DNA from: Sphingomonas hengshuiensis
GTDB lineage: Bacteria > Pseudomonadota > Alphaproteobacteria > Sphingomonadales > Sphingomonadaceae
Direction of reading: 5' to 3'
Assembly (NCBI RefSeq): GCF_000935025.1
Contig: NZ_CP010836.1
Location: 372,001-436,000, forward strand
DNA length: 64,000 nt
A model generated the notes under the pieces. That model saw nothing but the letters and a program-made list of their open reading frames with translations. It was not told where the DNA came from and did not search any database. Of this stretch, positions 52,251 to 63,067 are shown piece by piece (the first letter of the stretch is position 1; every line of letters begins with the position of its first letter). The position numbers were made by a program, and so were the translations under genes.

Positions 52251-53233
52251 CTATGCCGCCGCCGATTCGCCCGCCGAATCCTCGATATCGACGATCCCGG
52301 TGCGCGGGCGGCGGTCGACGCGCAGTTCGAACATATCGGGTCGCGACTGGGCGCCTGCCATGTCCATCGTGCCGAGCCCGCGATCGACATCGCCCAGGTC
52401 GAGATCGGCGGTCAGGATCACCGGCCGGTCCCCCGCCTGCGCCAGCGTGACTCCGTCCGGGGCGATGATCGCGCTGTTGCCCTGCTGGAGCGCGCCTTCG
52501 GGCAAGGCCGCGAGCAGCGCCAGGCCCGGCCCATCGCCGCCGCCGGCGCGCGCATAGCCATGGACCAGGTCGTGCCGCGTCAGCAGCGTCCCCGCCGCCA
52601 GCACGAAGCACCGCCCCTCATAGGCATAATGCGTCGAGGCGAGCAGCGCGATGTCGTCGAGCGCGGGCCAGGCGGCGACATGCACCGTCTCCCCCGCATG
52701 GTGCATCGCCGCGCGCGCCAGCGGCATCCAATGCTCGGCGGCGGCAAGCTGGCCGATGCTGCCCCAGGGCGCGGTGTGGACGCCCAGCGTCGACCCGTCG
52801 CCGGTGCCCAGCAACAGCGGTTCGCCCGGCGCGAGCATCAGCTTGCGGTGGCGCAGCACCGGCGCCTTGGGCCGGAGCAGGAACTGGGTGCTGTACAGGC
52901 TGCCGCGCACGCGCTCGTATCCGCCGAACGACACGATCACCCCGGCGATATCGACCGCCCATTGCAGCGGCTGGAACCGGGGGTCGTCGCCGCGCAGCGC
53001 CTGTGCCAGCAGCAGCGCGTGGAGATCGCGCGTGCCCGGATGCTCCCACAGTGTCGCGGGGGCGTGGTGGCGGAGCCAGGCGGGGGCGCCGCCGACGAAA
53101 TGCTCGCCGAACGCGATCACTTTCGCGCCCAGCTCGATCGCGTCCTTGGTCGCGCGAGTCACGCGCGCCATCCCCTCGCCGATCGCGAGCGGAACCGAAT
53201 ATTGCTGTACGATCGCTGCCTTCAGGCTTTGGC

Positions 53234-53237
<4 letters not shown>
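52251..53237 (-). CDS. Nitrilase-family protein lacking the catalytic cysteine
   Basis: A 328-residue carbon-nitrogen-hydrolase fold. The usual Glu is present (AFGEHFVGG), as are the Lys (RHRKLMLAP) and the second Glu (APGEP). At the nucleophile, where nitrilases read LICWExYMPLAR, this protein reads LAAAEHWMPLARA, so Cys is replaced by Ala. The surroundings are otherwise well kept (GDGSTLGVHTAPWGSIG). It may be a non-catalytic binding protein or have lost nitrilase activity. Its ATG overlaps the era stop by 4 bases, so it is translated with the essential GTPase. Confidence 0.85.
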
Positions 53238-55356
<2,119 letters not shown>

Positions 55357-55373
55357 CGCCAAAGACAGTCGCT

Positions 55374-55455
55374 GAACTTGTTTCAGCATCCAACCCTCAG
55401 CCCGCTACGCCGTTGCTTGTGGCGACATGGATGCTGAAACAAGTTCAGCATGACG
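55374..55455. repeat. Right part of the palindromic repeat split by the IS110 element
   Basis: GAACTTGTTTCAGCATCCAA at the left and TGGATGCTGAAACAAGTTCA then GCATGACGG at the right. Together with 54233-54243 it makes a full copy of the family also at 18189-18277. Confidence 0.85.
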
Positions 55456-55524
55456 GAGGTAAGAAAAAGACGGATTTTCTCAAGGCGATAGATCGTCCTT
55501 GAAGGAGGGGAAGCGAGAGCGGCC

Positions 55525-56193
55525 CTATTTCCCCAGCTTCTCCAACAACGCAGCCGCAGCGGCGGTCTCCGCTTCCTGCTTGCTGGTGCCCTCCGCACTC
55601 GCCTCCGCCAGCTTGCCGACCGTCACCTTCACGGTGAAGCGCGGGGCATGGTTGGGCCCCGATCGGTCGACGATCTCATAGTCGGGCGGGCGGCGGTTGT
55701 GCGCGGCGGCCCATTCCTGGAGCGCCGATTTGGGGTGCTTCGGCGCCTGGCTATGGACGTCGATGCGGTCGGCCCATGCGCCGCGGATGAAATCGCGCGC
55801 CGCCTCCAGCCCATATTCGAGATAATAGGCCCCGATCAGCGCCTCCACCACGTCGCCCAGCACATTGTCGCTGTTCGCCGCGCCATCGTCGCGCGCCTGC
55901 TTGCCGAGCCGCAGATGCGGCACCACGCCCAGCGCGCGCCCGACATCGGCACACACCGGCCCGGTGACCAAAGCGTTCAGCCGCCGCGACAGCGCGCCTT
56001 CGGGCTCGTGCGCGAAATTGGCGTACAGCCATTCGGCCATCACCAGCCCCAGCACGCGATCGCCCAGAAACTCCAGCCGCTCGTAATTCGCCGCCGCCTG
56101 GCTGCCATGCGTCAGTGCGCGCTCATAGGCGGTCAGGTCGCGCGGTCGCCGCCCGAACGTCGCTTCGATCCACCCCCCCAGGTCGGGACTCAA
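55525..56193 (-). CDS. rnc: Ribonuclease III
   Basis: Double-strand-specific endoribonuclease for rRNA processing, 222 residues. The catalytic signature is ERLEFLGDRVLGLVMAEWLY and the second acidic pair is in GDVVEALIGAYYL. The C-terminal double-stranded RNA-binding domain runs from KSALQEWAAAHNRRPPDYEI to TSKQEAETAAAAALL. The start is read as TTG 56193, overlapping the lepB TGA in a TTGA, since no ATG or GTG gives a normal N-terminus. Probably coupled to lepB. Confidence 0.94.
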   Translation of the reverse strand: MSPDLGGWIEATFGRRPRDLTAYERALTHGSQAAANYERLEFLGDRVLGLVMAEWLYANFAHEPEGALSRRLNALVTGPVCADVGRALGVVPHLRLGKQARDDGAANSDNVLGDVVEALIGAYYLEYGLEAARDFIRGAWADRIDVHSQAPKHPKSALQEWAAAHNRRPPDYEIVDRSGPNHAPRFTVKVTVGKLAEASAEGTSKQEAETAAAAALLEKLGK

Positions 56194-57053
56194 AAGCCCT
56201 CCCCGATGCGGCTCCAGCGCGCCGCAGTGAACCAGGTCCAGGGCAGGAACCAATTGGCGTTGCCGTCGGTTGACCAGAAGCTGACCACCGCCTTGCCCTC
56301 TATATTCTCGAGCGGCACGAATTCGATCCCGCCTTCTTCGTGGCTGAAGCGGCTGTCGGTCGAGTTATCGCGATTGTCGCCCATCAGGAACACATGCCCC
56401 GCCGGCACCGTATAGACGCCGGTATCGTCCTGCGGGCGCAGCCCCAGGTCGAGCACGTCATAGGTCTTGCCATTGGGCAAAGTCTCGCGGAAGCGCGGGA
56501 TCGAACAGGTGACGTTGCCCTCGGCATCCATGCTCTGCGACGCCGTCGGGCAGCGCCCGAAATTGGGCGTCAGCGGCAGCACGAACTGCGCGATGCGCTG
56601 CTTCGGCACGGGCTTGCCGTTCAGGATGATCTGGCCATGCACCATCTGCACGCTGTCGCCGGGCAGGCCGATGACGCGCTTGATCCAGTCGGTATTGTCG
56701 GTCGGCGGCGCCTTGAACACCACCACGTCGCCGCGCTCGGGCGTGCTGCCGAAGATACGGCCCGGGATCAGCGGCAGGCTCCACGGCAGCGAATGCCGCG
56801 AATAGCCGTAATTCCATTTGGTGATGAACAGATAGTCGCCGATCAGCAGCCGCGGCATCATCGATTCGCTGGGGATGCTGAACGGCGAGAAGATGAAGCT
56901 GCGCACGACGAACACGATCAGCGCCAGCTTGACCAGGAACGAAGCGAGGTCGCGCCATTCCGACTTGGGCTTTTCGGGGGCCGTCCCGACCGAATAGGGC
57001 TGGGGCGCGGCTTCCGCCGGCTTGGCTGGCTCTGCGGGGGGCGCGTTTTCCAT
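56190..57053 (-). CDS. lepB: Signal peptidase I
   Basis: A 287-residue inner-membrane serine protease that cleaves Sec/Tat signal peptides. A Pro/Ala-rich cytoplasmic start and one membrane helix (LVKLALIVFVVRSFIFSPFS) are followed by the catalytic Ser 64 in IPSESMMP, Lys 125 in DWIKRVIGLPGD, and GHVFLMGDNRDNSTDSR. ATG 57053. First gene of the lepB-rnc-era-nitrilase run. Confidence 0.96.
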   Translation of the reverse strand: MENAPPAEPAKPAEAAPQPYSVGTAPEKPKSEWRDLASFLVKLALIVFVVRSFIFSPFSIPSESMMPRLLIGDYLFITKWNYGYSRHSLPWSLPLIPGRIFGSTPERGDVVVFKAPPTDNTDWIKRVIGLPGDSVQMVHGQIILNGKPVPKQRIAQFVLPLTPNFGRCPTASQSMDAEGNVTCSIPRFRETLPNGKTYDVLDLGLRPQDDTGVYTVPAGHVFLMGDNRDNSTDSRFSHEEGGIEFVPLENIEGKAVVSFWSTDGNANWFLPWTWFTAARWSRIGEGF

Positions 57054-57157
57054 GCGCGTTGCTCTGCTAGCACGGCGCGGTTGCGTCAAGCCGATGAATC
57101 CGGGTGGCACCGCCGCGGGCGGGACGATAGGGGAGGGGCGCCACACAGGAGATTAGC

Positions 57158-58651
57158 ATGGCCCTGCCCGACTGGACCCCGATTCAAGCGCTCGACCGCG
57201 CGCCGCTGACCGATCTTTTCGCCGCCGATCCCGGCCGCGTCGAGGCGCTGTCCGCCGATGTCGCCGGGATTCGCTTCGACTGGTCGAAGACGCATCTGAC
57301 CGCAGAGGCCGTCGCGGCCTTCGCCACGCTCGCCGATCGCATGGGGCTGGCGGCCAAGCGCGACGCGCTGTTCGCGGGCGCGGCGATCAACAATACCGAG
57401 GGCCGCGCCGCCGAACATAGCGCCGAACGCGGCGAGGGCGCGCCGGAGAGCGTGGCGCGCGCGCGCGGCTTCCACGCCCGGATGCGCGGGCTGATCGACG
57501 CGATCGAGGCCGATGCGCTCGGCCCGGTGCGCCACATCCTCCATATCGGCATCGGCGGGTCGGCGCTGGGGCCCGACGTGCTGGTCGATGCGCTGGGCCG
57601 CGATACCGATCGCTATGACGTCGCGATCGTCTCCAATGTCGACGGCGTCGCGCTCGAAGAGGCGATGGACCGTTTCGACCCGCAGGCGACGTTGCTCGCG
57701 ATCGCGTCGAAGACCTTCACCACGACCGAGACGATGCTCAACGCCCAGAGCGCGCTCGAATGGATGACGGCAGGCGGCGTCGAGGACCCCTATGGCCGCG
57801 TCGTCGCGCTCACCGCCGCGCCCGACAAGGCGGTGGAATGGGGCGTCGACGAGACGCGCGTGCTGCCGTTCTCCGAAAATGTCGGCGGGCGCTATTCGCT
57901 CTGGTCGTCGATCGGCTTCCCCGCCGCGCTCGCGCTCGGATGGGATGCGTTCGAGGAACTGCTGGAGGGCGCGGCCGAGATGGACCGCCATTTCCGCCTG
58001 ACCAGCCTGTCGCACAACGCGCCGGTGCTCGCGGCATTCGCCGACCTCTATTACACCCAGGTCCGCGGCTGCGAGACGCGCGCGACCTTCGCCTATGACG
58101 AGCGGCTGCGGCTGCTGCCCAGCTATCTGCAACAGCTCGAAATGGAATCGAACGGCAAGCGCGTGACGGCGGAAGGCCAGCCCGTCGACTGGCCGACCGC
58201 GCCGATCACCTGGGGCGGCGTCGGCACCGATGCCCAGCACGCGGTGTTCCAGCTTCTCCACCAGGGCACCCGGCTGGTCCCCGTCGAGTTCATCGGCGTG
58301 ATCGAGGCGGGCGATTCGCTGGCCGACGATCATCACCGCCAGCTGCTGCTCAACATGTTCGCGCAGGGTGCGGCGCTGATGGCCGGGCGCGATGCCGAGG
58401 ACAAGGCGCGCGCCTATCCCGGCGACCGCCCCTCGTCGACGCTGCTGCTCGACCGGCTCGACCCGCGCACGCTCGGTGCGCTGCTGGCGTTTTACGAACA
58501 GCGCACCTTCGTCAACGCGGTGCTGCTCGGGATCAACCCGTTCGACCAGTTCGGCGTCGAGCTGGGCAAGGAAATGGCCAAGGCGGCGGACAAGGGCGGG
58601 CTGGCATTCGACGCCTCGACCACCGACCTGATTCGGCGGGCGTTCGGCTGA
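57158..58651 (+). CDS. pgi: Glucose-6-phosphate isomerase
   Basis: A 497-residue glycolytic/gluconeogenic isomerase. ILHIGIGGSALGPDVLVDAL binds the sugar phosphate, ASKTFTTTETM is the phosphate loop, and VGGRYSLWSSIGFPAALALG is the family signature. The catalytic Glu and His regions are GGVGTDAQHAVFQLLHQGTR. ATG 57158 follows ACAGGAGATTAGC. Divergent from lepB. Confidence 0.96.
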   Translation: MALPDWTPIQALDRAPLTDLFAADPGRVEALSADVAGIRFDWSKTHLTAEAVAAFATLADRMGLAAKRDALFAGAAINNTEGRAAEHSAERGEGAPESVARARGFHARMRGLIDAIEADALGPVRHILHIGIGGSALGPDVLVDALGRDTDRYDVAIVSNVDGVALEEAMDRFDPQATLLAIASKTFTTTETMLNAQSALEWMTAGGVEDPYGRVVALTAAPDKAVEWGVDETRVLPFSENVGGRYSLWSSIGFPAALALGWDAFEELLEGAAEMDRHFRLTSLSHNAPVLAAFADLYYTQVRGCETRATFAYDERLRLLPSYLQQLEMESNGKRVTAEGQPVDWPTAPITWGGVGTDAQHAVFQLLHQGTRLVPVEFIGVIEAGDSLADDHHRQLLLNMFAQGAALMAGRDAEDKARAYPGDRPSSTLLLDRLDPRTLGALLAFYEQRTFVNAVLLGINPFDQFGVELGKEMAKAADKGGLAFDASTTDLIRRAFG

Positions 58652-58708
58652 CGCTTGTGGCCTCCGGCTGGCGTGCCTATGTGTACGCCAGCCCCCAAGG
58701 ATACACCT

Positions 58709-58915
58709 ATGCGGACCAACATCGAGATCGATCCGGAACTGGTGTCGCAAGTGATGCGCGTTACAGGCGCGCGCACCAAGCGCGAGGCAGTCGACCGCGC
58801 GCTGCGCGAGACGTTGCGCCTGCGCCAACAGGATGCGCTGCTCCAGCTCTGGGGGATTGGGTGGGACGGTGATCTGGATGCGATGCGCACCAGCAAGCAT
58901 CTGCCCGCCGAATGA
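58709..58915 (+). CDS. vapB: Type II antitoxin, VapB type
   Basis: 68 residues: an N-terminal ribbon-helix-helix-like part (MRTNIEIDPELVSQVMRVTG then ARTKREAVDRALRETLRLRQ) and a C-terminal toxin-binding tail (LLQLWGIGWDGDLDAMRTSK). It ends 4 bases inside the vapC start (ATGA). VapB proteins neutralise VapC and repress their own promoter. Confidence 0.92.
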   Translation: MRTNIEIDPELVSQVMRVTGARTKREAVDRALRETLRLRQQDALLQLWGIGWDGDLDAMRTSKHLPAE

Positions 58916-59322
58916 TCCTTGTCGACAGCAGCGTCTGGATCGACTTTCTCAATGCCCGCGAAACGCCCCAGACGATGTGGCTCAAACACGCGCTCCCGCG
59001 CTTGTCTCTAGGGACCGCCGATCTGGTGCTCGCCGAGGTGCTCCAGGGAACCCGAACGGACAGGGATTTCACCTTGGCCCGCAACCTGCTGACGACGCTT
59101 GATGTGGTGACGCTCGGCGGTGCTGATATCGCGATCGCTGCGGCGACCCATTATCGGCAGCTCCGCACGCTAGGCATCACGGTCCGCAGGACGATCGACG
59201 CGCTGATAGCCGCCTACTGCATTCGTGCGAATTGCCCGCTGCTCTTTTCCGACCGCGACTTCGACCCCTTCGTCCAGCATCTCGGCCTCAGGTCGGCGCT
59301 CGATATTCCCGGAGTGAACTGA
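58912..59322 (+). CDS. vapC: PIN-domain toxin, VapC type
   Basis: A 136-residue ribonuclease toxin. Acidic metal site: Asp 5 in MILVDSSVWIDF, Glu 42 in LVLAEVLQG, Asp in VRRTIDALIAAYC and Asp in LLFSDRDFDPF. VapC toxins cut tRNA or rRNA at specific sites. It overlaps vapB and ends one base before gor, where this unit sits between pgi and gor. Confidence 0.94.
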   Translation: MILVDSSVWIDFLNARETPQTMWLKHALPRLSLGTADLVLAEVLQGTRTDRDFTLARNLLTTLDVVTLGGADIAIAAATHYRQLRTLGITVRRTIDALIAAYCIRANCPLLFSDRDFDPFVQHLGLRSALDIPGVN

Positions 59323-59323
59323 A

Positions 59324-60670
59324 ATGTCCGACTATGACTATGACCTGTTCGTCATCGGCGCGGGTTCCGGCGGCACCCGCGCGTCGCGGGTCTCGGCGGC
59401 CTATGGCGCGAAAGTGGCGGTGGCGGAGGAATATCGCGTCGGCGGCACCTGCGTCATCCGCGGCTGCGTGCCCAAGAAGCTGCTCGTCTATGGCGCGCAT
59501 TTCGCCGAGGATCTGAAGGACGCGCGCCGTTTCGGCTGGGACGTGCCCGATTGCAGCTTCGACTGGAGCGTGCTGCGCGACAATGTGCTGGCGGACGTCG
59601 ATCGGCTCAACGGGCTGTACACGCATGGGCTCGAGAATAACGGCGTCGACATCCTTCTCGAACGCGCCACCGTCACCGGCCCGCACGAAGTGACGCTCGC
59701 CAGCGGGCGCGTGGTTACCGCCAAGGTCATCCTGATCGCCACCGGCGCGCACCCGCATGTCCCGGAATTCGAGGGGAGCGAGCATGGCATCACCTCGAAC
59801 GAAGTGTTCCACCTGCCCACGCTGCCCAAGCGCATCCTGATCGCCGGCGGCGGCTATATCGCCAATGAATTCGCCGGCATCTTCAACGAGTTCGGCAGCC
59901 ATGTCACGCTGGTCAACCGCACCGACGTGATCCTGCGCGGCTATGATCATTCGGTGCGCGACCGGCTGCTCCAGATTTCGATCACCAAGGGGATCGATTT
60001 CCGCTTCCACTCCGAATTCCGCCGGATCGAGAAGCTGGAAAGCGGCGCGTTTCGCGTCGAGCTGAGCAAATATGAGCCAATCGAAGTCGATTGCGTGCTG
60101 TTCGCCACGGGCCGCGTGCCCAATACGCGCGGGCTCGGGCTGGCCGAGGTCGGCGTCGAGCTGGACGCGCAGGGCGCGATCAAGGTCGATGCCGATAATC
60201 GCTCGACCATCGACAGCATCTATGCGGTCGGCGATGTCACCAACCGTATCCAGCTGACTCCGATCGCGATCCGCGAGGGGCAGGCGTTCGCCGACACGCT
60301 GTTCGGCGGCAACCCGCGCCAGGTCGATTACCACTGCGTCCCCAGCGCGGTGTTCAGCCACCCGCCGATCGGCGCCGTCGGCATGACCGAGAGCGAGGCG
60401 CGCAACAAGCTCGGCTCGGTCAAAGTCTATATGTCCGATTTCCGCGCGATGAAGAACGTGCTGGCCGACCGCAACGAGCGTTCGCTGTACAAGATGGTGT
60501 GCGACGGCGTGACCGGAAAGGTCGTCGGCCTCCACATGATCGGCCCCGACGCGCCCGAAATCCTCCAGGCGGCGGCAGTGGCGGTGAAGGCCGGGCTGAC
60601 CAAACAGGCCTTCGACGACACCGTCGCGCTGCACCCGAGCATGGCCGAGGAACTGGTGCTGCTCAAATAG
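59324..60670 (+). CDS. gor: Glutathione-disulfide reductase
   Basis: A 448-residue flavoprotein that reduces oxidised glutathione with NADPH. FAD loop LFVIGAGSGGTRASRVSA, redox disulphide GGTCVIRGCVP (Cys 43 and 48), NAD(P) loop ILIAGGGYIANEFAG, second FAD motif SIYAVGDVTNRIQLTPIAI, and the catalytic His in ALHPSMAEEL near the end. It starts directly after vapC, so a pgi-vapBC-gor readthrough transcript is possible. The glutathione transferase at 4277 would draw on the same pool. Confidence 0.94.
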   Translation: MSDYDYDLFVIGAGSGGTRASRVSAAYGAKVAVAEEYRVGGTCVIRGCVPKKLLVYGAHFAEDLKDARRFGWDVPDCSFDWSVLRDNVLADVDRLNGLYTHGLENNGVDILLERATVTGPHEVTLASGRVVTAKVILIATGAHPHVPEFEGSEHGITSNEVFHLPTLPKRILIAGGGYIANEFAGIFNEFGSHVTLVNRTDVILRGYDHSVRDRLLQISITKGIDFRFHSEFRRIEKLESGAFRVELSKYEPIEVDCVLFATGRVPNTRGLGLAEVGVELDAQGAIKVDADNRSTIDSIYAVGDVTNRIQLTPIAIREGQAFADTLFGGNPRQVDYHCVPSAVFSHPPIGAVGMTESEARNKLGSVKVYMSDFRAMKNVLADRNERSLYKMVCDGVTGKVVGLHMIGPDAPEILQAAAVAVKAGLTKQAFDDTVALHPSMAEELVLLK

Positions 60671-60698
60671 GCGGGCGCTCCTCGCGGGCGTCAAACAG

Positions 60699-60737
60699 AA
60701 AGGGGCGCATGCCGGTATGCCCGGCATGCGCCCCTTT
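60699..60737. terminator. Bidirectional terminator between gor and the TonB receptor
   Basis: AAAGGGGCGCATGCCGG-tatgc-CCGGCATGCGCCCCTTT: 17-base perfect stem with A and T ends between convergent genes. Confidence 0.92.
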
Positions 60738-60760
60738 CGTTTGTGCCCGATGCGGCGGCG

Positions 60761-62875
60761 TTACTGCGAGTTTACCCGCAGCCGCAGCCCGATCGTGCGC
60801 GGCGTGGGGCCCTGGCCCGAATTGGGGCCGGAGTCGCCGATGAAGGTTGGGCCGCGCTCGTCGAAGAGGTTGTTGGCGATCAGCGCCAGTTCCCAGTCGC
60901 CGCGGCGCAGGCCCGCAGTCAGGTTGGCGAGATTATACGGCCGGGCGCGGCCGTCGGTCTGGATACGATCGCCGCTGTGGCTGAGCGAGATATTGCCGAA
61001 GCCTTCGAGGTCGTCTGCCAGCTCGCGGGTGTAGTTGGCATCGATCCGGAAGTTGTTGCCCAGCGTGTTGATCAGCCGGTCTCCCTCGCGCACCGTCGAC
61101 AGGACGTCGGGGTTGACCGTGTTATATTTGCTGTCGTTGAAGTTCGCGACGAAGCCGAGGTTCAGACCCTTGACCGGGGTACGCCAATGCGTCTCCAGAT
61201 CGATGCCGCGCGTGGTCGCGTCGCCGAAATTGGCGAAGCCGTTGACGCTGGTGATCCCGCCGGTGACCGACGTCTGCAAATTGGTGTATTTCAGGTTGTA
61301 GAGGTTCAGCCCGATGCTGAGCGCGCGGCCGGGGCTGCGCCACTTCACGCCGAGTTCGTAGTTGGTCGAGCGTTCGGGGTCGAGCGCGACCTGCGCATTC
61401 ACGCCGACCATTTCGAGCGACTGGACCTGCACCCGCGACTGGACGATGCCGGGGCGGAAACCGGTCGCCGCCGAGATGAATACCGTCAGATCGTCGGTCG
61501 GCAGATAGGACAGGTTGCCGCGCCACGTCACGACATCGGCCTTGGTCGGCACGCTGCCGGTGCTGTCACGGAACGAGCGATCGTCGTGATAGGTGCGCAG
61601 GCCCACCAGCGGCACCAGCTTGCCGTCGAACAGGTCGTAGCTGACTTCGCCGAACACCGCCCAGTTCTTGGTGATCGTGTCGTTATCGGCGTTGATGAGG
61701 ACGCCAGGCAGCGTCAGCAGATTGACCTGCGGACCCGATCCGTCCTGGTACGAACCGCCGATCACCCAGTGCAGCGGACTGGTGCCGTTCGAGTTCACGC
61801 GCAATTCCTGCGCGAACATCTTGGGCAGGAACTGGCTGGAGAAGGAGCCGGCGGGCGATAGCGGGATGTTGATCCCGAACTCGCCCTCCAGATGGCTGGT
61901 CGCGCTCGTCACCGTGAAGCCGTTGAAATCGACCGTGCCGGTCAGGCTGTAGAGCGTGAAGTCGCCGTTCGAGAAGCCCTGCTGGCCCGCAGTGTTCTCG
62001 AAATAGGGCGGCTCGACCGAGGCAGTGAAGCCGGTGAAGTCCTGGCGCGGGCGGAAATGCCAATATTGCGCGCGGATGTTGACGTTGTCGGCGGGGCGCA
62101 GCAGCGCGACGACGCGGATATCGTCGTTCTTGGCGCCGTTGACGCCCTTCTGGTCCGGAGTGCCGTCATAGGCGCCGAAATAGGCGTCGGCCCAGCCCTT
62201 GTCCTGCGAGAAGCCGCCGCTGACGCGGACCGCGAGGCGATCCTTGATGATCGGCACCGAAACTGCACCGGCAAAGCCATAGTTCAGGCTGTCGGCACCC
62301 TGCGTCTTGGTCGATTCGGCCTCGAACGCGTACTGGACCTTTTCGAGGTCCGGATCGCGGGTGTGGAAGATGAACACGCCGCCCGACGAGCCCTGGCCAT
62401 ACAGCGTGCCCTGCGGCCCGCGCAGCACTTCGACGCGCTCCATGTCGAGGAAGCGCACCGGCGGCGCGATGCCGAAATTGGTGACGATGAAGGGCGTGTC
62501 GTCGAGATAATAGCCGATCGGCGAGTCGCCGTTCTGGGTGACGTTACCGCGCAGATTGTAGAAGCGCGACCCGTTCGACTGGCGGAAGCCCTCGGCGGCG
62601 CCGGGGATGCTCGACACCAGATCGCCGATCGTGGTGATGTTGCGCTCCTTCAGCTCCTCGCCCGTGAACGCCTGGATCGCCATCGGCACCGACTGGAGCG
62701 TCTGCGCCGCCCCCTTCTGCGCGGTGACGACGATCTCCTGCGTGTCCTCGACCGAAGACCGCGACGTCGATTGTTGCTCGGTGGTGGGTTCGGCGGCGGT
62801 TTGCGCCGAGGCGGCGTGCGACACCAGCGCGCTCGCGATCGCGAACGACGCGGCTGCAGCGTAATATAGTTTCAT
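60761..62875 (-). CDS. TonB-dependent receptor
   Basis: Complete 704-residue outer-membrane uptake receptor. It has a signal peptide (MKLYYAAAASFAIASALVSH, ending in ASAQ), a TonB-box-like QEIVVTAQKG, and a plug domain with ERVEVLRGPQGTLYGQGSSG and GVFIFHTRDP. The 22-strand barrel ends with TPRTIGLRLRVNSQ. ATG 62875 is preferred; ATG 62884 and 62905 are in frame, and the latter would lie inside the operator. Two CAATCG-type operators lie upstream. The ligand is unknown. Confidence 0.94.
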   Translation of the reverse strand: MKLYYAAAASFAIASALVSHAASAQTAAEPTTEQQSTSRSSVEDTQEIVVTAQKGAAQTLQSVPMAIQAFTGEELKERNITTIGDLVSSIPGAAEGFRQSNGSRFYNLRGNVTQNGDSPIGYYLDDTPFIVTNFGIAPPVRFLDMERVEVLRGPQGTLYGQGSSGGVFIFHTRDPDLEKVQYAFEAESTKTQGADSLNYGFAGAVSVPIIKDRLAVRVSGGFSQDKGWADAYFGAYDGTPDQKGVNGAKNDDIRVVALLRPADNVNIRAQYWHFRPRQDFTGFTASVEPPYFENTAGQQGFSNGDFTLYSLTGTVDFNGFTVTSATSHLEGEFGINIPLSPAGSFSSQFLPKMFAQELRVNSNGTSPLHWVIGGSYQDGSGPQVNLLTLPGVLINADNDTITKNWAVFGEVSYDLFDGKLVPLVGLRTYHDDRSFRDSTGSVPTKADVVTWRGNLSYLPTDDLTVFISAATGFRPGIVQSRVQVQSLEMVGVNAQVALDPERSTNYELGVKWRSPGRALSIGLNLYNLKYTNLQTSVTGGITSVNGFANFGDATTRGIDLETHWRTPVKGLNLGFVANFNDSKYNTVNPDVLSTVREGDRLINTLGNNFRIDANYTRELADDLEGFGNISLSHSGDRIQTDGRARPYNLANLTAGLRRGDWELALIANNLFDERGPTFIGDSGPNSGQGPTPRTIGLRLRVNSQ

Positions 62876-62902
62876 ATTCCTCATCCCTGCGATTTGTTTT
62901 CT

Positions 62903-62912
62903 CAATCGATTG
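62903..62912. promoter_or_regulatory. LacI-type operator candidate, proximal
   Basis: CAATCGATTG, perfect palindrome 28-37 bases before the TonB receptor ATG. Same core as the sites at 1626-1635 and 3422-3433. Confidence 0.55.
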
Positions 62913-62992
62913 CATAAAGGGTTTCAGGGCGATTGGTCAAGCGGGTTGGCAAAGGGCGCAGCACCGCAACGCCGCAAAACCGGCTAATTCCT

Positions 62993-63004
62993 GCAATCGT
63001 TTGC
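62993..63004. promoter_or_regulatory. LacI-type operator candidate, distal
   Basis: GCAATCGTTTGC differs by one base from the GCAATCGATTGC palindrome at 3422-3433. Its centre is about 91 bases from the proximal site, so a looped repressor binding both is conceivable. Confidence 0.4.
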
Positions 63005-63067
63005 TATTGGCTGTAATATTGCCACAGGCGCCCTGCGGCCCCGCGCAGGCCCGGGCGCGTCGCGCGC

